DNA of 64,000 bases, taken from NCBI GenBank assembly GCA_019914945.1, contig CM034108.1, positions 5,590,001 to 5,654,000 on the forward strand, read 5' to 3'. The notes beneath the pieces are model-generated. The model ran no database searches, was not told where the DNA came from, and saw only the letters and a program-made list of their open reading frames with translations. Source of the DNA: Typha latifolia (Eukaryota; Streptophyta; Magnoliopsida; Poales; Typhaceae). A program made the translations under genes and the position numbers. This document shows positions 22,000-33,828 of the stretch, one piece after another (position 1 is the first letter of the stretch; each line of letters begins with the position of its first letter).

Positions 22000-24205
22000 A
22001 ATCCCCCACCTTTTATTCTAAATATTAATTAATAAGTTATTTGCACCAAAAACTAACTTAGTTTTTTATTTTGCAAGATAGGGTTGTTTTTGGATCCCTT
22101 ACACTTGAGGCTTTTTCATTATTTTTCGAGTTATTTGTATCGAAAACTTACTTGGTTTTCGATTTGGCAATGCCTGGTCATTTTTTGTTTCTCTTACACT
22201 TGATGCTTTTTTTTTCACTTTTCTTCTAACTTTGTTTTTTCTGTCATTTAGTGCCTCATTAAATATTGACGGGACACTATAAAAGAGAGAGAAATGACCC
22301 GTACTCTTCTTCTTCTTTATCTTCTTCATCTTCCACTTCATATGCTGCTACTAATTCTTCTTCTTCTTCTTCATTATCATCATCATCCTCTTCTTCTTCT
22401 ATCGCTCTTTTTTCTATCTCTTAATCCATTCTTTTTTTATACAAATCTCTAATTGCTCTTTAATTAATAAAATAAGAGACTAATTAGAAATAGTTTAAAC
22501 TGTTATTTTTTTGTCAAAATTTTATACTTAAACTACGAATTCGTACTTAAATTATGAATTCTTCATTTCGTTGTAGATATATTTCAAATCTGAAGAAACT
22601 TGAAATAAAAAGTTCTAGATCATGATGTCATAAATTTTATCCAATTGGTTTCATAATTTTTGGACTTCAAATGTTATCTTGTGAATATCTTTTAAAAATT
22701 GTGCACAATTGAAATTTCCTAGTTTAAGTACGAAATTTTTACTTAAAGTACGAATTTCATACTTAAACTACGAAATTCTAATTTTACGTAATTTTAGTAA
22801 AATATTTAGAAGATATGCATTTGACATCCAAAAAATATGAAATAATTAGATAAAATCTGTGACATCATGATCTAGAACTTTTGTATTTAGAGTTTCTTCA
22901 TATTTAAAATGTATCTACAATAAAACAAATAATTTGATAAGACATTCATAGTTTAAGTATGAAATTCATAGTTTAAGTACGAAATTCGTAGTTTAAATAT
23001 AAAATTCTGATAATAAGTCAAAGCTTTTTAAGTATATATTGTAAAAAACTATGAATTATTGTTAGAATTTCATACTTAAACTATGAATTTCGTACTTAAA
23101 CTATGAATTTCATATTTAAACTACAAATTTCTTATCAAATTCTTTGTTTCACTGTAGATAAATTTTAAATATAAAGAAACTCTAAATATAAAAGTTCTAG
23201 ATCATGATGTTATGGATTTTATCTAATTATTTTCATATTTTTTGGATGTCAAATGCATATCTTTTAAATATTTTACTAAAATTATGCAGAATTAGAACTT
23301 CGTAATTTAAGTATGAAATTCATACTTTAAGTACAAATTTTGTACTTAAACTAAGAAATTTCAGTTGTCCATAGTTTTAAAAAATATTCACAAGATAACT
23401 ATTTGAAGTTCAAAAATTATGAAACCAATTAGATAAAATCTATGACATCATGATCTAAAACTTTTTCATTTAGAGTTTTTTCAGATTCAATATATATGTA
23501 CAGCGGAATAAAGAATTTATAGTTTAAGTACGAAATTCGTAGTTTAAGTTATGAAATTCTGACAAAAATTCACAATTTAAACTATCTCTAGTTAGTCTCT
23601 TATTTTATTTATTAAAGAGCAATTAGAGATTTATATAAAAAAAGAAATGATTAAGAGATAGAAAAAGGAGCAGTAGAAGAAGAAGAAGAAGAAGAAGAAG
23701 AAGAAGAAGAATTAGCAGCAGCATATGAAGTGGAAGATGAAGAAGAAGATGAGTACGGGTAATTTCTCTCTCTCTTATAGTGTCTTGTCAACATTTAATG
23801 AGGCACTAAATGACAGAAAGGGCAAAGTTGGAAGAAAAGTAAAAAAAAAAAACCTCAAGTGCAAGGAAAATAAAAAATGAACTAGCCTCGCCAAATCGAA
23901 AACTAAGTGGATTTTCACTGCAGATAACCCTTATTTTTCTTCCAACATTATCATTTCTATTATGTACTGCCTTATTAAATGTTGATGGGACCACTATAAG
24001 AGAAAGAGAGTAATTGCTCATACTCTTCTTCTTCTTCTTCTTCTTCTTCTTCTTCTTTATTTTATACTTAATATGTTGTTGGTAATTCTTCTTCTTCTTC
24101 TACTGCTACAGCTCCTTTTTCAATCTCTTAATTCTTTTTTTTTCTATACAAGTCTTTCAAATCATTTTTTAATAAACAAAATAAGATATTAATCGAAGAT
24201 ATTTG
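22000..24205. mobile_element. Foldback element with long inverted arms and CTT/GAA tracts
   Basis: 22126..22985 is the reverse complement of about 23040..23918, centred near 23025, with near-continuous pairing. Each arm holds TTTTCGATTTGGC at its outer end, a CTT or GAA microsatellite (22301..22405 and 23678..23712), CATATGCTGCT, and inner arrays of AGTTTAAGTACGAAATTC. The outer end of the left arm is duplicated (22031..22115). A third partial arm follows at 23932..24205. No coding sequence. It resembles foldback or long-TIR Mutator-like elements. Superfamily not proven. Confidence 0.75.
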
Positions 24206-24258
24206 TTAAATAACCAAAAAAATATAACTCTATATGATTATTATTTATTTATAAGCCC

Positions 24259-25104
24259 TCAGGTTAGCTTGTATGTCTCCCCGCAGCCCGGATATGAAGT
24301 TGTTGCAAGTTGCTGATCCGTCCATGGGGGTTGGCATCGGCTACTTATCCTCTCAAATTCTTCTTGGTATGCCCCTACTGTAGTCCTTTGCACCGTCTTT
24401 GAGAGGAGAGCATTGAAGTCTTTATACCTCGATGCTCCAAATCGCCGCGTGATATCAGCACAAAAGTCGACCCAAGTTTTAATTGTCTCATGAGCATTGG
24501 CTGTTCGAAACCAATAAAGTGCCACATCTTCAAGGTGGAAGCTCGCAAGCGTCACTTTATACTCTTCCCCTGTACCCTGGTATGCAAAGAATTGTTCCGC
24601 CCTATACAGCCAATCGATCAGATCGCCACCTTTGAACTTGGGGAATTTGAGACGCACGATTTGCCCACGGATATAGTTGTCTTGATCTGAATCATATCTC
24701 AGTCCTTGTCTAACCAGAAGAGGATGTACCATGAATGGTTGATGATCCCTCCTTCGCGGTTCCGGTTTGTATTGCCCCGCCCATGGATCTAGATCTCCAA
24801 GGCGATCTTCATAGTGGTTCTCTCGTCGGATGGGCTCACCTGCAACTGGGCCTGGTGGAACCATCATTGCTTGTCTCTGCCCATAGGGTGGTAGTAGCAA
24901 AGGCTCTTGTGGGTGCAAATTCTGAATCGGTGGCGGCGAGTTCATGGGGGTCGACTCGTGTCGTGGGGTCGATGGTGTATTCCCATTCACCATGGCTTCC
25001 CTTGTCACATGTAATTCCCGCATCATCTCCATCATCATCTGGTTGTTGATGGCCATTTGTTTGGAAATAGACTCAAACATGGCTTGAACGCTAGGCTCTT
25101 TCAT
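24259..25104 (-). pseudogene. Gypsy-A Gag, truncated, left arm
   Basis: A 281-residue frame begins MKEPSVQAMFES, has a coiled-coil-like MMEMMRELHVTREAM segment, a Pro/Arg-rich linker, then the Gag core: IVRLKFPKFKGGDLIDWLYRAEQFF, VTLASFHLEDVALYWFR and WVDFCADITRRFG. This is standard plant Ty3 Gag that would form the particle. The frame is lost after QLATTSYPGCG and the rest of the element is missing at 24259. Only the first part (24735..25104) lies inside the inverted repeat. The 5' LTR is upstream at 25266. Confidence 0.88.
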
Positions 25105-25243
25105 ATTCTGATTTGGTCCGACGGTTCCGCGGATGGAAGTCCCCGAAACCGTTTCCCCCTCCTCTATTGGGAGAATCTATTCTTCCTCATCTCGCCATGC
25201 AGCCATGACTCTAGTTGTCGTCATAGGAAGCGCGTGTCCAAGA

Positions 25244-25262
25244 AACGGTGGCTCTGATACTA
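25244..25262 (-). other. Primer-binding site of gypsy-A, left arm
   Basis: Minus strand AGTATCAGAGCC follows the LTR after a short spacer, close to the initiator Met-tRNA complement TGGTATCAGAGC. Confidence 0.75.
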
Positions 25263-25265
25263 GCT

Positions 25266-26139
25266 TGATACGATGTCCCCTTTTGGCCAAGATTCGATCT
25301 ATTCCGATTTTCAGATCTGGGCAGGATCTAACACAGAACTTTAAAAATTGATCTCGAAAGATTCAACCATCGGATCGATGTAAAATTTTTATATGTTGTA
25401 GCCCCGGAAAAGATCTTTCCAACAAATCAAGTTTCAGACGAATCAAGCAGTGGGATCTCGAGATATTGTCTAATTAGTGGACAAATATCAGGGAGTTTGT
25501 CTTAGGATCAATGGATGGAGGCATGAGATCCTAGATGATGGTGGATGGTGATGGATCGGCGTTAATGGGGTGGCACCGGTGAGTAAGTGGTGGTGGAAGG
25601 GTTATAAATGTTGGAATGGGTTAGCGCAAGGTGATAGATAGATTGGAAGAAGGGGGAGGAGTGGGCCTAAAGGACTAGGGTGATTGGCCGATCAAAGGAG
25701 GCTAGAAGCAGTAACGCCGGGGAATGAGAGAACGGGAGAGAAGAAGATGGAGATAAGAAAAAACTCAATCAATTCAATAATGATTTCATGGTTGCCATCC
25801 ACACCTTTAGAGGCTAGCCAAACAATTCAAAAATGACAATTATTAACCATAAAATAATAGATTTTAGCCGATTGCGTTCGAACGCACATTTTGCATTCTT
25901 TGTATGTGCGAACGTGATGTAGGCTTTCACAGGCGCGTTCGGACGCACATTTCATACTCTTTGTATGTGCGAACGTGATGTAGGCGTTCACAAGCATGTT
26001 CCAACGCACTCCACCCACGTTCAAACGCGACATACAGAAAACTTAATTTTCTTTTAATTAAACACTAAAACAAGAATAAATGACATCCTTAAAGTGTATC
26101 CATGCTCGAGACGACATCAATGAAGCCCGAATCGTATCA
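25266..26139 (-). repeat. Gypsy-A 5' LTR, left arm (874 bp)
   Basis: Ends are TGATACGAT and ATCGTATCA, a 9-bp perfect inverted terminus. U3 holds repeats of GCGTTCGAACGCACATTTT...GTATGTGCGAACGTGATGTAGG (25870..26035). The mirror copy at 53129..53702 has lost about 300 bp (25460..25790 here). Another family member is 54198..54952. Confidence 0.85.
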
Positions 26140-26931
26140 CACAGGAGAAGGCCAGAACAGTGCCGTTGATGACCCTCCTCACTATAGCAAAACTGCGATA
26201 GGTGGCTGCGTGTCCGGCATTCTAGCGACCACCAACGGGCATGGTCGACTCTCGCTAGCTGACTACAAGACTATGGTGGCCACTGTAGTTGTGAGCGACC
26301 ATCGCATGGCCGAACCTGATGGCCACACTCGCGGGGACATTGTCCAAGCAAAGCCATGTCGGGGTGGCTCCGCAGGCCTCGCCTCCATAGGGGCTCCACG
26401 GCAGTGGGTTTACAGCCATCAACCATAGCCGTTGGGGGCTGGGGAACTCGTCGGCGAGGTGCCACGGCTACCGCTATAGCCACCTGAGCCCGAGCTCGAT
26501 ATTTGGCTTCCACAGCTACTCGTCGCCGCTCCACCGCCACAAAGATCACCTAGAGGTAGACTGCGGTGGCCCGCAATCTTGTCCAGCTGTCGCTGGTGCC
26601 CATGCAGCCCACAGTAGCGCCCCTAGGCCGAAATCTAATTTTAGCCCTAGGGTTAAATTTTTGGGTATTGAGTGGGAGAGATGAAGTGCATGTATCTCGA
26701 GGCATGCTAAATTTTCGCGATTTGGTTAGATCAACTTGCACGAACTAGTTGGGAGGCCATGAGCGCGACTTAGAGCTCAAGGACAACTGGTGGAACGAAC
26801 TAATGGGCTTGCACTATCGGACTAAGTCGTATCTACTTGCAAACTCGTAGGCCTACGAGCACGACGTAAATTAGAAGATCTAGCTCACGTACTACTCACC
26901 TTGAGGACAAAGTGTCGGAAGCTTGGTGGCT
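26140..26931 (+). mobile_element. LARD-A internal domain, 3' part, left arm
   Basis: A region of moderate GC with no intact frame. It ends in CTTGAGGACAAAGTGTCGGAAGCTTGGTGG, the coding-tail and polypurine pattern that precedes a 3' LTR in plant Ty3 elements. It resembles the LARD-B interior (for example TGCATGTATCTCGAG and CCATGAGCGCGACTTAG). The 108-residue frame at 26102 crosses the gypsy-A LTR edge and is not a gene. Confidence 0.65.
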
Positions 26932-27497
26932 TGTTATGATCCAACTACATAGGTTAAGTCGAGTCAAGTCGGGTCGGGTTAAGTTAGTTACTTAGCTTTA
27001 TCTTAATTTTAAATAAATTGGATAATCATCATATGGATCCGATCCACTAGAAGTTTTACTCATATAAATAGGGGTAGACATGTGTTGATAATAATCATAG
27101 AATTGATTGAAAAAAAATATAAGTTTAGTAAGTTATTATTTTCGTCCTTATCTTTTATCTAGCTATTATATCGCTTTATCTTTCTAAGAGTATATCATAG
27201 TTGTAGAAACATCCCAACCTTTTTAAACCCTAGCCACCTCCTACCTCCGACAGCCACCCTACAATACTGCCATCCACCACTACTTTTGGTCGTCTGCCAC
27301 TCTCCGATGACCATTGTACTGTCGAATAATTACCGTTTTGTCATATTCTGACCTATCTCCATAATTTTATTTTTAACTTTTCATTCTGGCTTTTGATTTA
27401 GGTGAAACTAGAGCCATCAGAATCCTATCGCACGAGGCTACCTCCACTAAAATTTTTATAATTTTTTTACGTGCGGATCCAAATCTGGTCCGTAACA
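26932..27497 (+). repeat. LARD-A 3' LTR, left arm
   Basis: Begins TGTTATGATCC and ends GGTCCGTAACA. It follows a polypurine tract, so it is a 3' LTR. It matches 30001..30557 and the mirror copies 51801..52364 and 48620..49171. Confidence 0.8.
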
Positions 27498-28652
27498 GAC
27501 TTGGAACAAAACCAATGGTGGAAATCAAGTCAAATTAGTTGACTTCGGTTAAGATTAGGATAATGCAAATACGAACAAGACCTATTTATTAAATGGATTA
27601 GAATTTTTAAATACTAACATGACCCGCTTATTAAATAAGTTACAAAGGTCATAAATGAGTTATTAGATAGTACAAATTATTTAAATTTATTTAAGTTACT
27701 CGGGCTATAAACATAGTTTTTTTTTAGTATAAAGAGATTTTTTTCATGTTATAGACGAGTTAGACGGGTCATAAATGGATTGTCGTGGCATAAACGAATC
27801 ATTGTATCATAAACAAGTTGGCGGTCGAGTCATATACGTGTTAATTGAATTGATATAATAAATACGAACATGATTTATTTAATAATTACGTTAGATAGGT
27901 TGATCTATTTATAATCCGAACCCGATTAAACTAAATTCAAACAAGTTCGAAAATTAGGTTATCATGTCGGGGTTATCCAATCGGGTAAATTTTTGCGGCC
28001 CATACCAAAACTACGATATTAGTTCTGTGATTGCATATACTATTATAAGTGATATGATGATAATGATATTCAAAGAAGAAAGGTGCTACTGATAAAACCA
28101 ATCTACTATTTTTTGCCACTTTCAAAGTTGCATCTAAACCTTTTTTCTTTGGGTATGTCGGCTAGCCGAATTTGTTTGGACAGTGTGCAGAAATAAAAAA
28201 ATAAATATACTGTATTATCAATTTGACCGATCAAGTCAAATTCATTTGTTTTCTTTCCAAACTAATCATTATCTTAGTGAGAATTTCGTGATTTTTATAT
28301 GAATCAGACAACCTGAATTTACGGACTCCATGATTTTTTAAATGGATAAAGCTAACTAAATTTATATACTACATGGTGTCTTTACGAATCAGGCTAACTA
28401 AATTTAAGTATTAAATGAATTTCTTTTATTGATCAAGCTAAATAATTTTATGCATTACATATGTTTTTAACGAATCATGCTAGCTAAATTCATATATTAC
28501 GCTGATTTAAATTAAAAAAAATAGATCTAATAAATATTCACCGGAAGATGCATGACTTTATGTTCTTTTTTTCAAAAACCTCAATTTTATAAGTTATTAT
28601 TGGCAAGGAGGTAATGGAATCTTCACTCTATAGTGAGGAATAACTTTAAGCC
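27498..28652. repeat. No gene; tandem repeats at 28278..28510
   Basis: 27498..28277 is AT-rich without features. At 28278..28510 about four to five units of roughly 57-60 bp repeat with the core GAATCAGGCTAACTAAATTTA. The right arm carries the mirror array with one more unit and about 110 bp of extra sequence (50890..51020). Confidence 0.65.
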
Positions 28653-28941
28653 CCTGTTCACTTCACGTACAATAATCAAACAATATTTTACTTTATTCTA
28701 GTATACTATTTCAATATTTTCTTTCATCTTATTCCATATAACTTTCTAAAACATATTTATTAATAATCTAATTTTATCCTTTGAGATAACAACACACTAG
28801 TCATATTACCTATAGTTGCTATCTCCTTTTTCTCTCATTCCAAAGACAACATCGTATACCTGCACAGTGCGGGATAAGCCGACAGTGTAAGGTATTACCC
28901 CACTCAATGCGGGGTAACCAACGCCCTTAAAGCAATCTGGC

Positions 28942-29412
28942 ATGCTCCTCCAAGCCCTCTAGTATTTTGCCGCCGGCCATGACGTCTCTGCCATCGCCAA
29001 GGCAACTTGCGATGAGATCATCGGCTCCCCCTCCTCCACCGTCTACAAGAAGCTCGAGTTCGACCTCCTCTGCTCGCTCAACCTTACTCTTGACCTCTAC
29101 GACGTGCTCATCTTCGGCCTTCGATCTGATCTCTCTTCCCCCAACCCCAAGGTCTCCGCCACGGCACTCTACTGTCTCTCCTCCCTCCCCTCCCACCTTC
29201 TTCCTCGCCACCTCTCCAACTCCCATGCCGCCCTCACTACCGCATTGACCTCTCCTTCCCCATCCTTCTGCCTCACTGGCGTCCTCGCTTGCGACGATCT
29301 CCTCCTCCTCCTCCTCTATCATGCCTCCCCGTCCCTCCTCGACCACGTCTCCCTATGGTGAGGCAACATCTCAGCCCTCGCCTTCGATCGCTTTGAAGCC
29401 ATTGCCAAGTAA
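28942..29412 (+). pseudogene. TPLATE: Captured TPLATE N-terminal exon fragment, left arm
   Basis: One frame gives about 155 residues matching the N-terminal helical repeats of plant TPLATE, the core subunit of the TPLATE/TSET endocytic complex: LLQAL then FAAGHDVSAIAK (family SAAGRDISVIAK), CDEIIGSPSSTVYKKL, FDLLCSLNLTLDLYD, LSSPNPKVSATAL, LACDDLL and FEAIAK. The first about 22 residues and everything after the exon are absent. The right edge reads CCAAGTAAGT, an apparent splice donor, so this is a genomic capture and not a retrocopy. Two stops break it: Gln to TAG at 28963 and Trp to TGA at 29359. The Trp stop is shared with the right-arm copy; the Gln stop is not. No promoter seen. The family match is from memory of Arabidopsis TPLATE. 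Confidence 0.82.
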
Positions 29413-29446
29413 GTAGCATCAATGAACACCCGATGTCATTGGGTTT

Positions 29447-29867
29447 AAACATCACCAATTCCCAATACAATTTTATTATTTTAATATTAACTTTATATTA
29501 CATTAATGTAATTATTACACCTTATACTAATATTGAACTAAATATTGCAACAGCTTATACTAGTATTAGCCCTTTTCTTTTGGTATTAAAAATTAGAATA
29601 CTTATGCCTATTCCACCCATATTCTACATGTGAACATGGGCTAAACATTTAAGCTTTGTTCACTTTTATGGAATAAGGCTGGAATAAATGTAACTATTCT
29701 AATTTTTAATACTAGAAGGAGAGAGCTAATGCTAATATAAGCTATTATCATATTTAGTTCAATACTAGTATAAGAAGTAATAATTATATTTGACGTGACA
29801 TTAAGCTGATATTAAAGTATTAGAGAATAATAATATTGTATTAGGAATCGATGATGTTTAAAACCAA
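29447..29867. mobile_element. Foldback MITE, left arm
   Basis: Nearly the whole unit folds on itself: GTTTAAACATCACCAATTCC at the left pairs with GGAATCGATGATGTTTAAA at the right, and CTTATACTAGTATTAG pairs with CTAATGCTAATATAAG. No coding. Mirror copy at about 49310..49735. Confidence 0.7.
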
Positions 29868-30000
29868 ATGACCAAGATATCCTTTAGCCAGTGGAAAATA
29901 ATGCTTCAAAACTTTCCCTGCATTATGCGGGTATGCGAGGTTTTAATCCCGTACTACGCGAGTATACAGGGTTATAATGTCCGATTAATAGCCTGCATTG

Positions 30001-30557
30001 TGTTACGATTCGATAATGTGGGTTAGGTTAGTCAAGTCAAGTCAAGTCAACTTGAGTTACTTAGTTAGATTTATCTTATTATTTAAATTTTAAATAAATT
30101 AGATAATCTGCATGTGGATCCGATCCTCTAAGAGTAGTCATATGTTGATAATAATAGGTGGAATGAGAATTGAGTTAAGTTATTTTTATTATCTCCTCTT
30201 TATCTTTTCATACAGTCATTAGATTGTTCTTATCTTTCTAGGAGTAGATCTTAAACGTAGAAGTCTTTTGATCTTTCAAACCCTAGTCATCACTTCCCTC
30301 CAGTAGCTGCCCTACTCTACGGCTGTCCACCACCACCATTAGCCATCTGCCACACCCTCCGACGATCTCTACAACGTCGAATATCTACCAATTTACCCCA
30401 CTGTGACCTTTCTCTACTCTTTTACTTTTAACTTTCATCCCAATGTCCGATTCATTTAAAACTAGAACCATTGAAACCCTATCTCACGAAGCTACCACCA
30501 TGTAAACTTTTATAATTTTTATACATACATATATCGATCCAGATTTGGTCCATAAAA
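30001..30557 (+). repeat. LARD-A 5' LTR, left arm
   Basis: Begins TGTTACGATTCG. It is followed at once by ATTGATATCGAAGCC, a decayed Met-tRNA primer-binding site, so it acts as a 5' LTR. It lies to the right of the 3' LTR at 26932, with the internal sequences on the outer sides, so the two LTRs belong to different insertions or to a rearranged pair. Confidence 0.75.
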
Positions 30558-30806
30558 TTGATATCGAAGCCCCCATTCCTTGAAAGTCAATGAACACGTA
30601 ATCCAAGACAAATATGAGGGAGATTGTTGTTGGAGGACCAAAAACTGATCTCCACACCGAAAGGGTCTTCTTTGGCAGCGCCACCACCACCAACAATCGT
30701 TGACGATGAACTACAAGTGTGGGTGACAATAATATTTAAAGATTTTTTAATCAAATTGTAGGAGAATTCGAATGTGAGAGGACTCAATTCAGGTCTTAGT
30801 AGATGT
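30558..30806 (+). mobile_element. LARD-A internal 5' fragment, left arm
   Basis: About 250 bp after the primer-binding site. It contains a short region like the LARD-B leader (GACAATAATATTTAAAGATTTTTTAATC) and stops where element X begins. No intact gene. Confidence 0.55.
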
Positions 30807-31076
30807 TATTTAGTGGAATAAGCTTCAAAATTCCGCTTAAATGAAGTAAATGCTTCGCATCCTTTTTTTAATGTCCTTTCATATGCTGCGTATATATATG
30901 CGGACAGTTCGAATGGACAAATTGGTTCCGCTGGGAGGTGGCCATCAAATCGTAGGGAGGGAATAGGAGTAGTGCCGTTATGTGTGGGTCCGCATAATGT
31001 GGAAAGTGGGATTAGTTGTGGAAAATATGTCCTTTCAGTAGGGAAATTACATTTATATCCTTTTTTAAAGACTTCA

Positions 31077-33664
31077 TGTTAGAAACCAAATTTGGAATGA
31101 TTCGATAGTAAAAAGTTATGAAAATTTATACAGTGATAGCCTCCGAAGCTAGGCTTCTAATGGTTTTGTTCATCTAAATCAGAGGGTCCAATAAAAAAAA
31201 TATAACGAAAATAGTATCAGAATGGGACATATTGGTAAATTTTTGATATTTAAACGATCGTAGGAGGGTAGCGACCGGTGGTCAACGACTGTAAATATGG
31301 TAGATCATGGTGGACGATGGTGGCTACAGTTACGATCCGCTCCTATAAAGATAAATATGATCTAACGACTACGATAAAACAGTAAATGCATTAACAATAA
31401 AATAACTAATTTAATTATTTCTTAAAGCTTAGATTCTTAAGCAAAAAAGCTTAACCCATCTATTATAGAGGTTGAGTACAATGAGTCCTACTCGGATTAA
31501 CCCTAAAAGCTTATATAACTCAAAATAGGACTTGCCTTAGACTAGCCCTAAAGACTTATATGACTCAAACTAAAACTCGACTTAGAGGCTTATATGACTT
31601 AATTGGACTTATTTTAGTTGCTTTCATGTTTTTAAATAGACTGACATTAATGGCTTACATAAGCATGAACAACATACCAGGATTGTATCAATTTACTATG
31701 CTCCTGACACCTTATCCTCAAGGTGACTAGTACACGAGATTGGACCTTTTGGCTTATGTCATGCTTATGAGCCTACAGGTTTGCCTTAGTCAGCTATCGC
31801 AGGTCCATCGGGTCATTTGACAAGTCGTCCTTCGGCTTGTTCTTGGGCCCCAAGTCACGCTCATGGATTCCTAATTAGTTGATGCGAGGTGGTCTAGCAA
31901 GATCGCAAAAATTTAACACATCTCGAGATACATGCCCTTCATCTCTTCCATCCCATAGCCAAAACCCTAACCCTAGGTTTGAAAAAAAGAATTTTGGCCT
32001 AGGGGGCCTCTATGGGTTACATGGATGTCGGCGATGGTTGGGTTAAGTAGTGGGTCACCGAAAGTTGACCTCCAAATGGTCCTTGCGGCAACGAGCAGTG
32101 GTGAAAGCTAGTGATCGAGCTTAGATTCGAGTTGCAGTAGCGACAGCCATGGCACATCGCCGATAGGTTCTCAGCCCACGGTGGCTGTAGTTAGTGGACA
32201 TGGCCCGACGTGGCTTAGTTCGGCCACGCAATGGTCTTCGACGATTGAGGTGGCCAGCTCTAGATAGTAGTCAAGTTGGGGAGTCCAACCATGGCCACGA
32301 GTAGCCGTAGAAGGTCGAAACTGCGACCACAAGTTGTGATTTCACTACAACAATAATGGACTTTGACAGCAGTCTTCCAACCATTTCCTATGCTTGCTGT
32401 TGGCCTAGCTTGGGTGCGGGTGTCACATGGAAAGGACCAGACATCACCATTTGGGTTGGGAGCCTCTAGATCACTATCGATGGAAAACTAGGTTTTTGGG
32501 CCCTAGCTTCCACCGCGACTAAGGAAGATGGCGTTAGGGCCATCTCTAGGGGCTTCTTCGACGTCGTAGCTGCAGTGGAATCGGTCTGTAAAGTCAGAGA
32601 GGTCCCCACCGTAGTCGAAGGAGGGGTTTTGGCAATTGATTAGGTTTTCTCTCCACCTCCCTCACTATTTGAAGTTACCTCGCCCTATGGGGGGGCTAGT
32701 TCCGGCATGGTCAACAGTGCTAGTGGCATGGGTTGGTCGTGTTGGGCTAGGAGAATCGCCATCAAGGCTTAGATTAAGTCCTTGATGGTGGTTTGGATCT
32801 CCTTTAAGTTCTCTTTCAATTTGGCCAAAAAGTTCTTTGAATAATATCTTCGCCCACATGGGTGGCTCATCCTCGGCGGTAGTTGGTAGGGGAGGGGGAC
32901 TGAAGAAACTCCCATAGGAATGGAAATAAGTTCTTGGTCCTCTCTGGTCATTCCTTCCTTATTCGTCTTGGATCGCGTAATAATCATTATCCGAGGAACA
33001 TCGGCCCTAATATCAATATTAAGAAGCAAATTTGGAATGATCTAGTTGTAAGAAAATTATGAGAATTTATATGGTAGTAGCCTCAAAAGTTAGGATTCTA
33101 ATAGTTTTAGTTTCATCTAAATCAAAGGTTTAAATAAAATAATATAAATAAAATAGTTAAGAAATATCATAATTGATATATTAGTAAATATTTGATGTTG
33201 CAGTAGTCGTCGGAGGGTGGCGGATGGCCGTAAAGTAGGGTGGATTGTGATGGAGGTGGCTAAGATTTGAGTGCTTGGAAGGGTTATATGGTTACGATAT
33301 ATTCCTATGAAGATAAATGCGATCTAACAACTATAATAAAACAGTAAATGCATTAGTAATAAAATAATTAAATTTAATTATTTTTCAATGCTTGGATTCT
33401 TAAATAAAGAAGTTCAACCCATCTATATATAGAGATTAAGTATAATAAGTCTTACTCGGACTAGCCTTAAAAACTTATATAACTCAAACTAGGACTTGTT
33501 AAAAGCTTATATGACTTAATTTGATTTATTTTCGTGGCTTATATAATTTAACTAGACTTGCTTTAAGAACTTATATAAGCATAAATCAAATAAAAGATAA
33601 ATAGATTCAATCCATTGAGTCTAATTTCTTCGTGATTCGATCTGATCAGACCCAAATCGTATCA
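31077..33664 (-). mobile_element. LARD-B, non-autonomous LTR element, left arm
   Basis: LTRs are 31077..31690 (TGTTAGAAACC...GATTGTATCA) and 33017..33664 (TATTAAGAAGC...AATCGTATCA). The primer-binding site lies beside the high-coordinate LTR, so it reads right to left. The 1.3-kb interior keeps only a Gag-like leader with a short helix (AKLKENLKEIQTTIKDLI) and no protease, RT or integrase. It inserted into element X before the inverted duplication, since both arms share it. Confidence 0.8.
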
Positions 33665-33828
33665 CCTGATTATTATATAGGTTAAATATTGGATATATTT
33701 GTATTTATCTTCTGGATGTATAAGTTTCTGTGATATAGTTACTGTATATGTGAAAACTATATTAGAGATTTATATAAAAATATTAAAAAAAACTCTTTAT
33801 ATCACTATTTTCATAATATGTCAAACTT

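Larger units (their letters stand above)
28653..30000. mobile_element. Candidate DNA element carrying a TPLATE fragment, left arm
   Basis: The captured exon is flanked by AT-rich non-host sequence. It opens with CCCTGTTCACTTC at 28653, a start shared in type with the MITE-like units near 35268 and 36003, and has GTGCGGGATAA and CAATGCGGGGTAA motifs on its left (28868..28917) and TTATGCGGGTATG and CCCGTACTACGCG on its right (29923..29960). This fits a Pack-type element that picked up host DNA. True termini and target duplications were not found. Confidence 0.4.

Noticed and set aside
24490..25351. Plus-strand frames of 66-104 residues
   Set aside because: They are antisense to gypsy-A Gag and the LTR edge.
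26102..26428. 108-residue frame with a mirror in the other arm (52864..53166)
   Set aside because: It spans the edge of the gypsy-A LTR and LARD-A interior. The resemblance is due to the inverted duplication and the frame ends differ.
28927..29346. Long Gly/Glu-rich minus-strand frames
   Set aside because: They are antisense shadows of the TPLATE fragment, whose plus-strand frame has the recognisable protein match.
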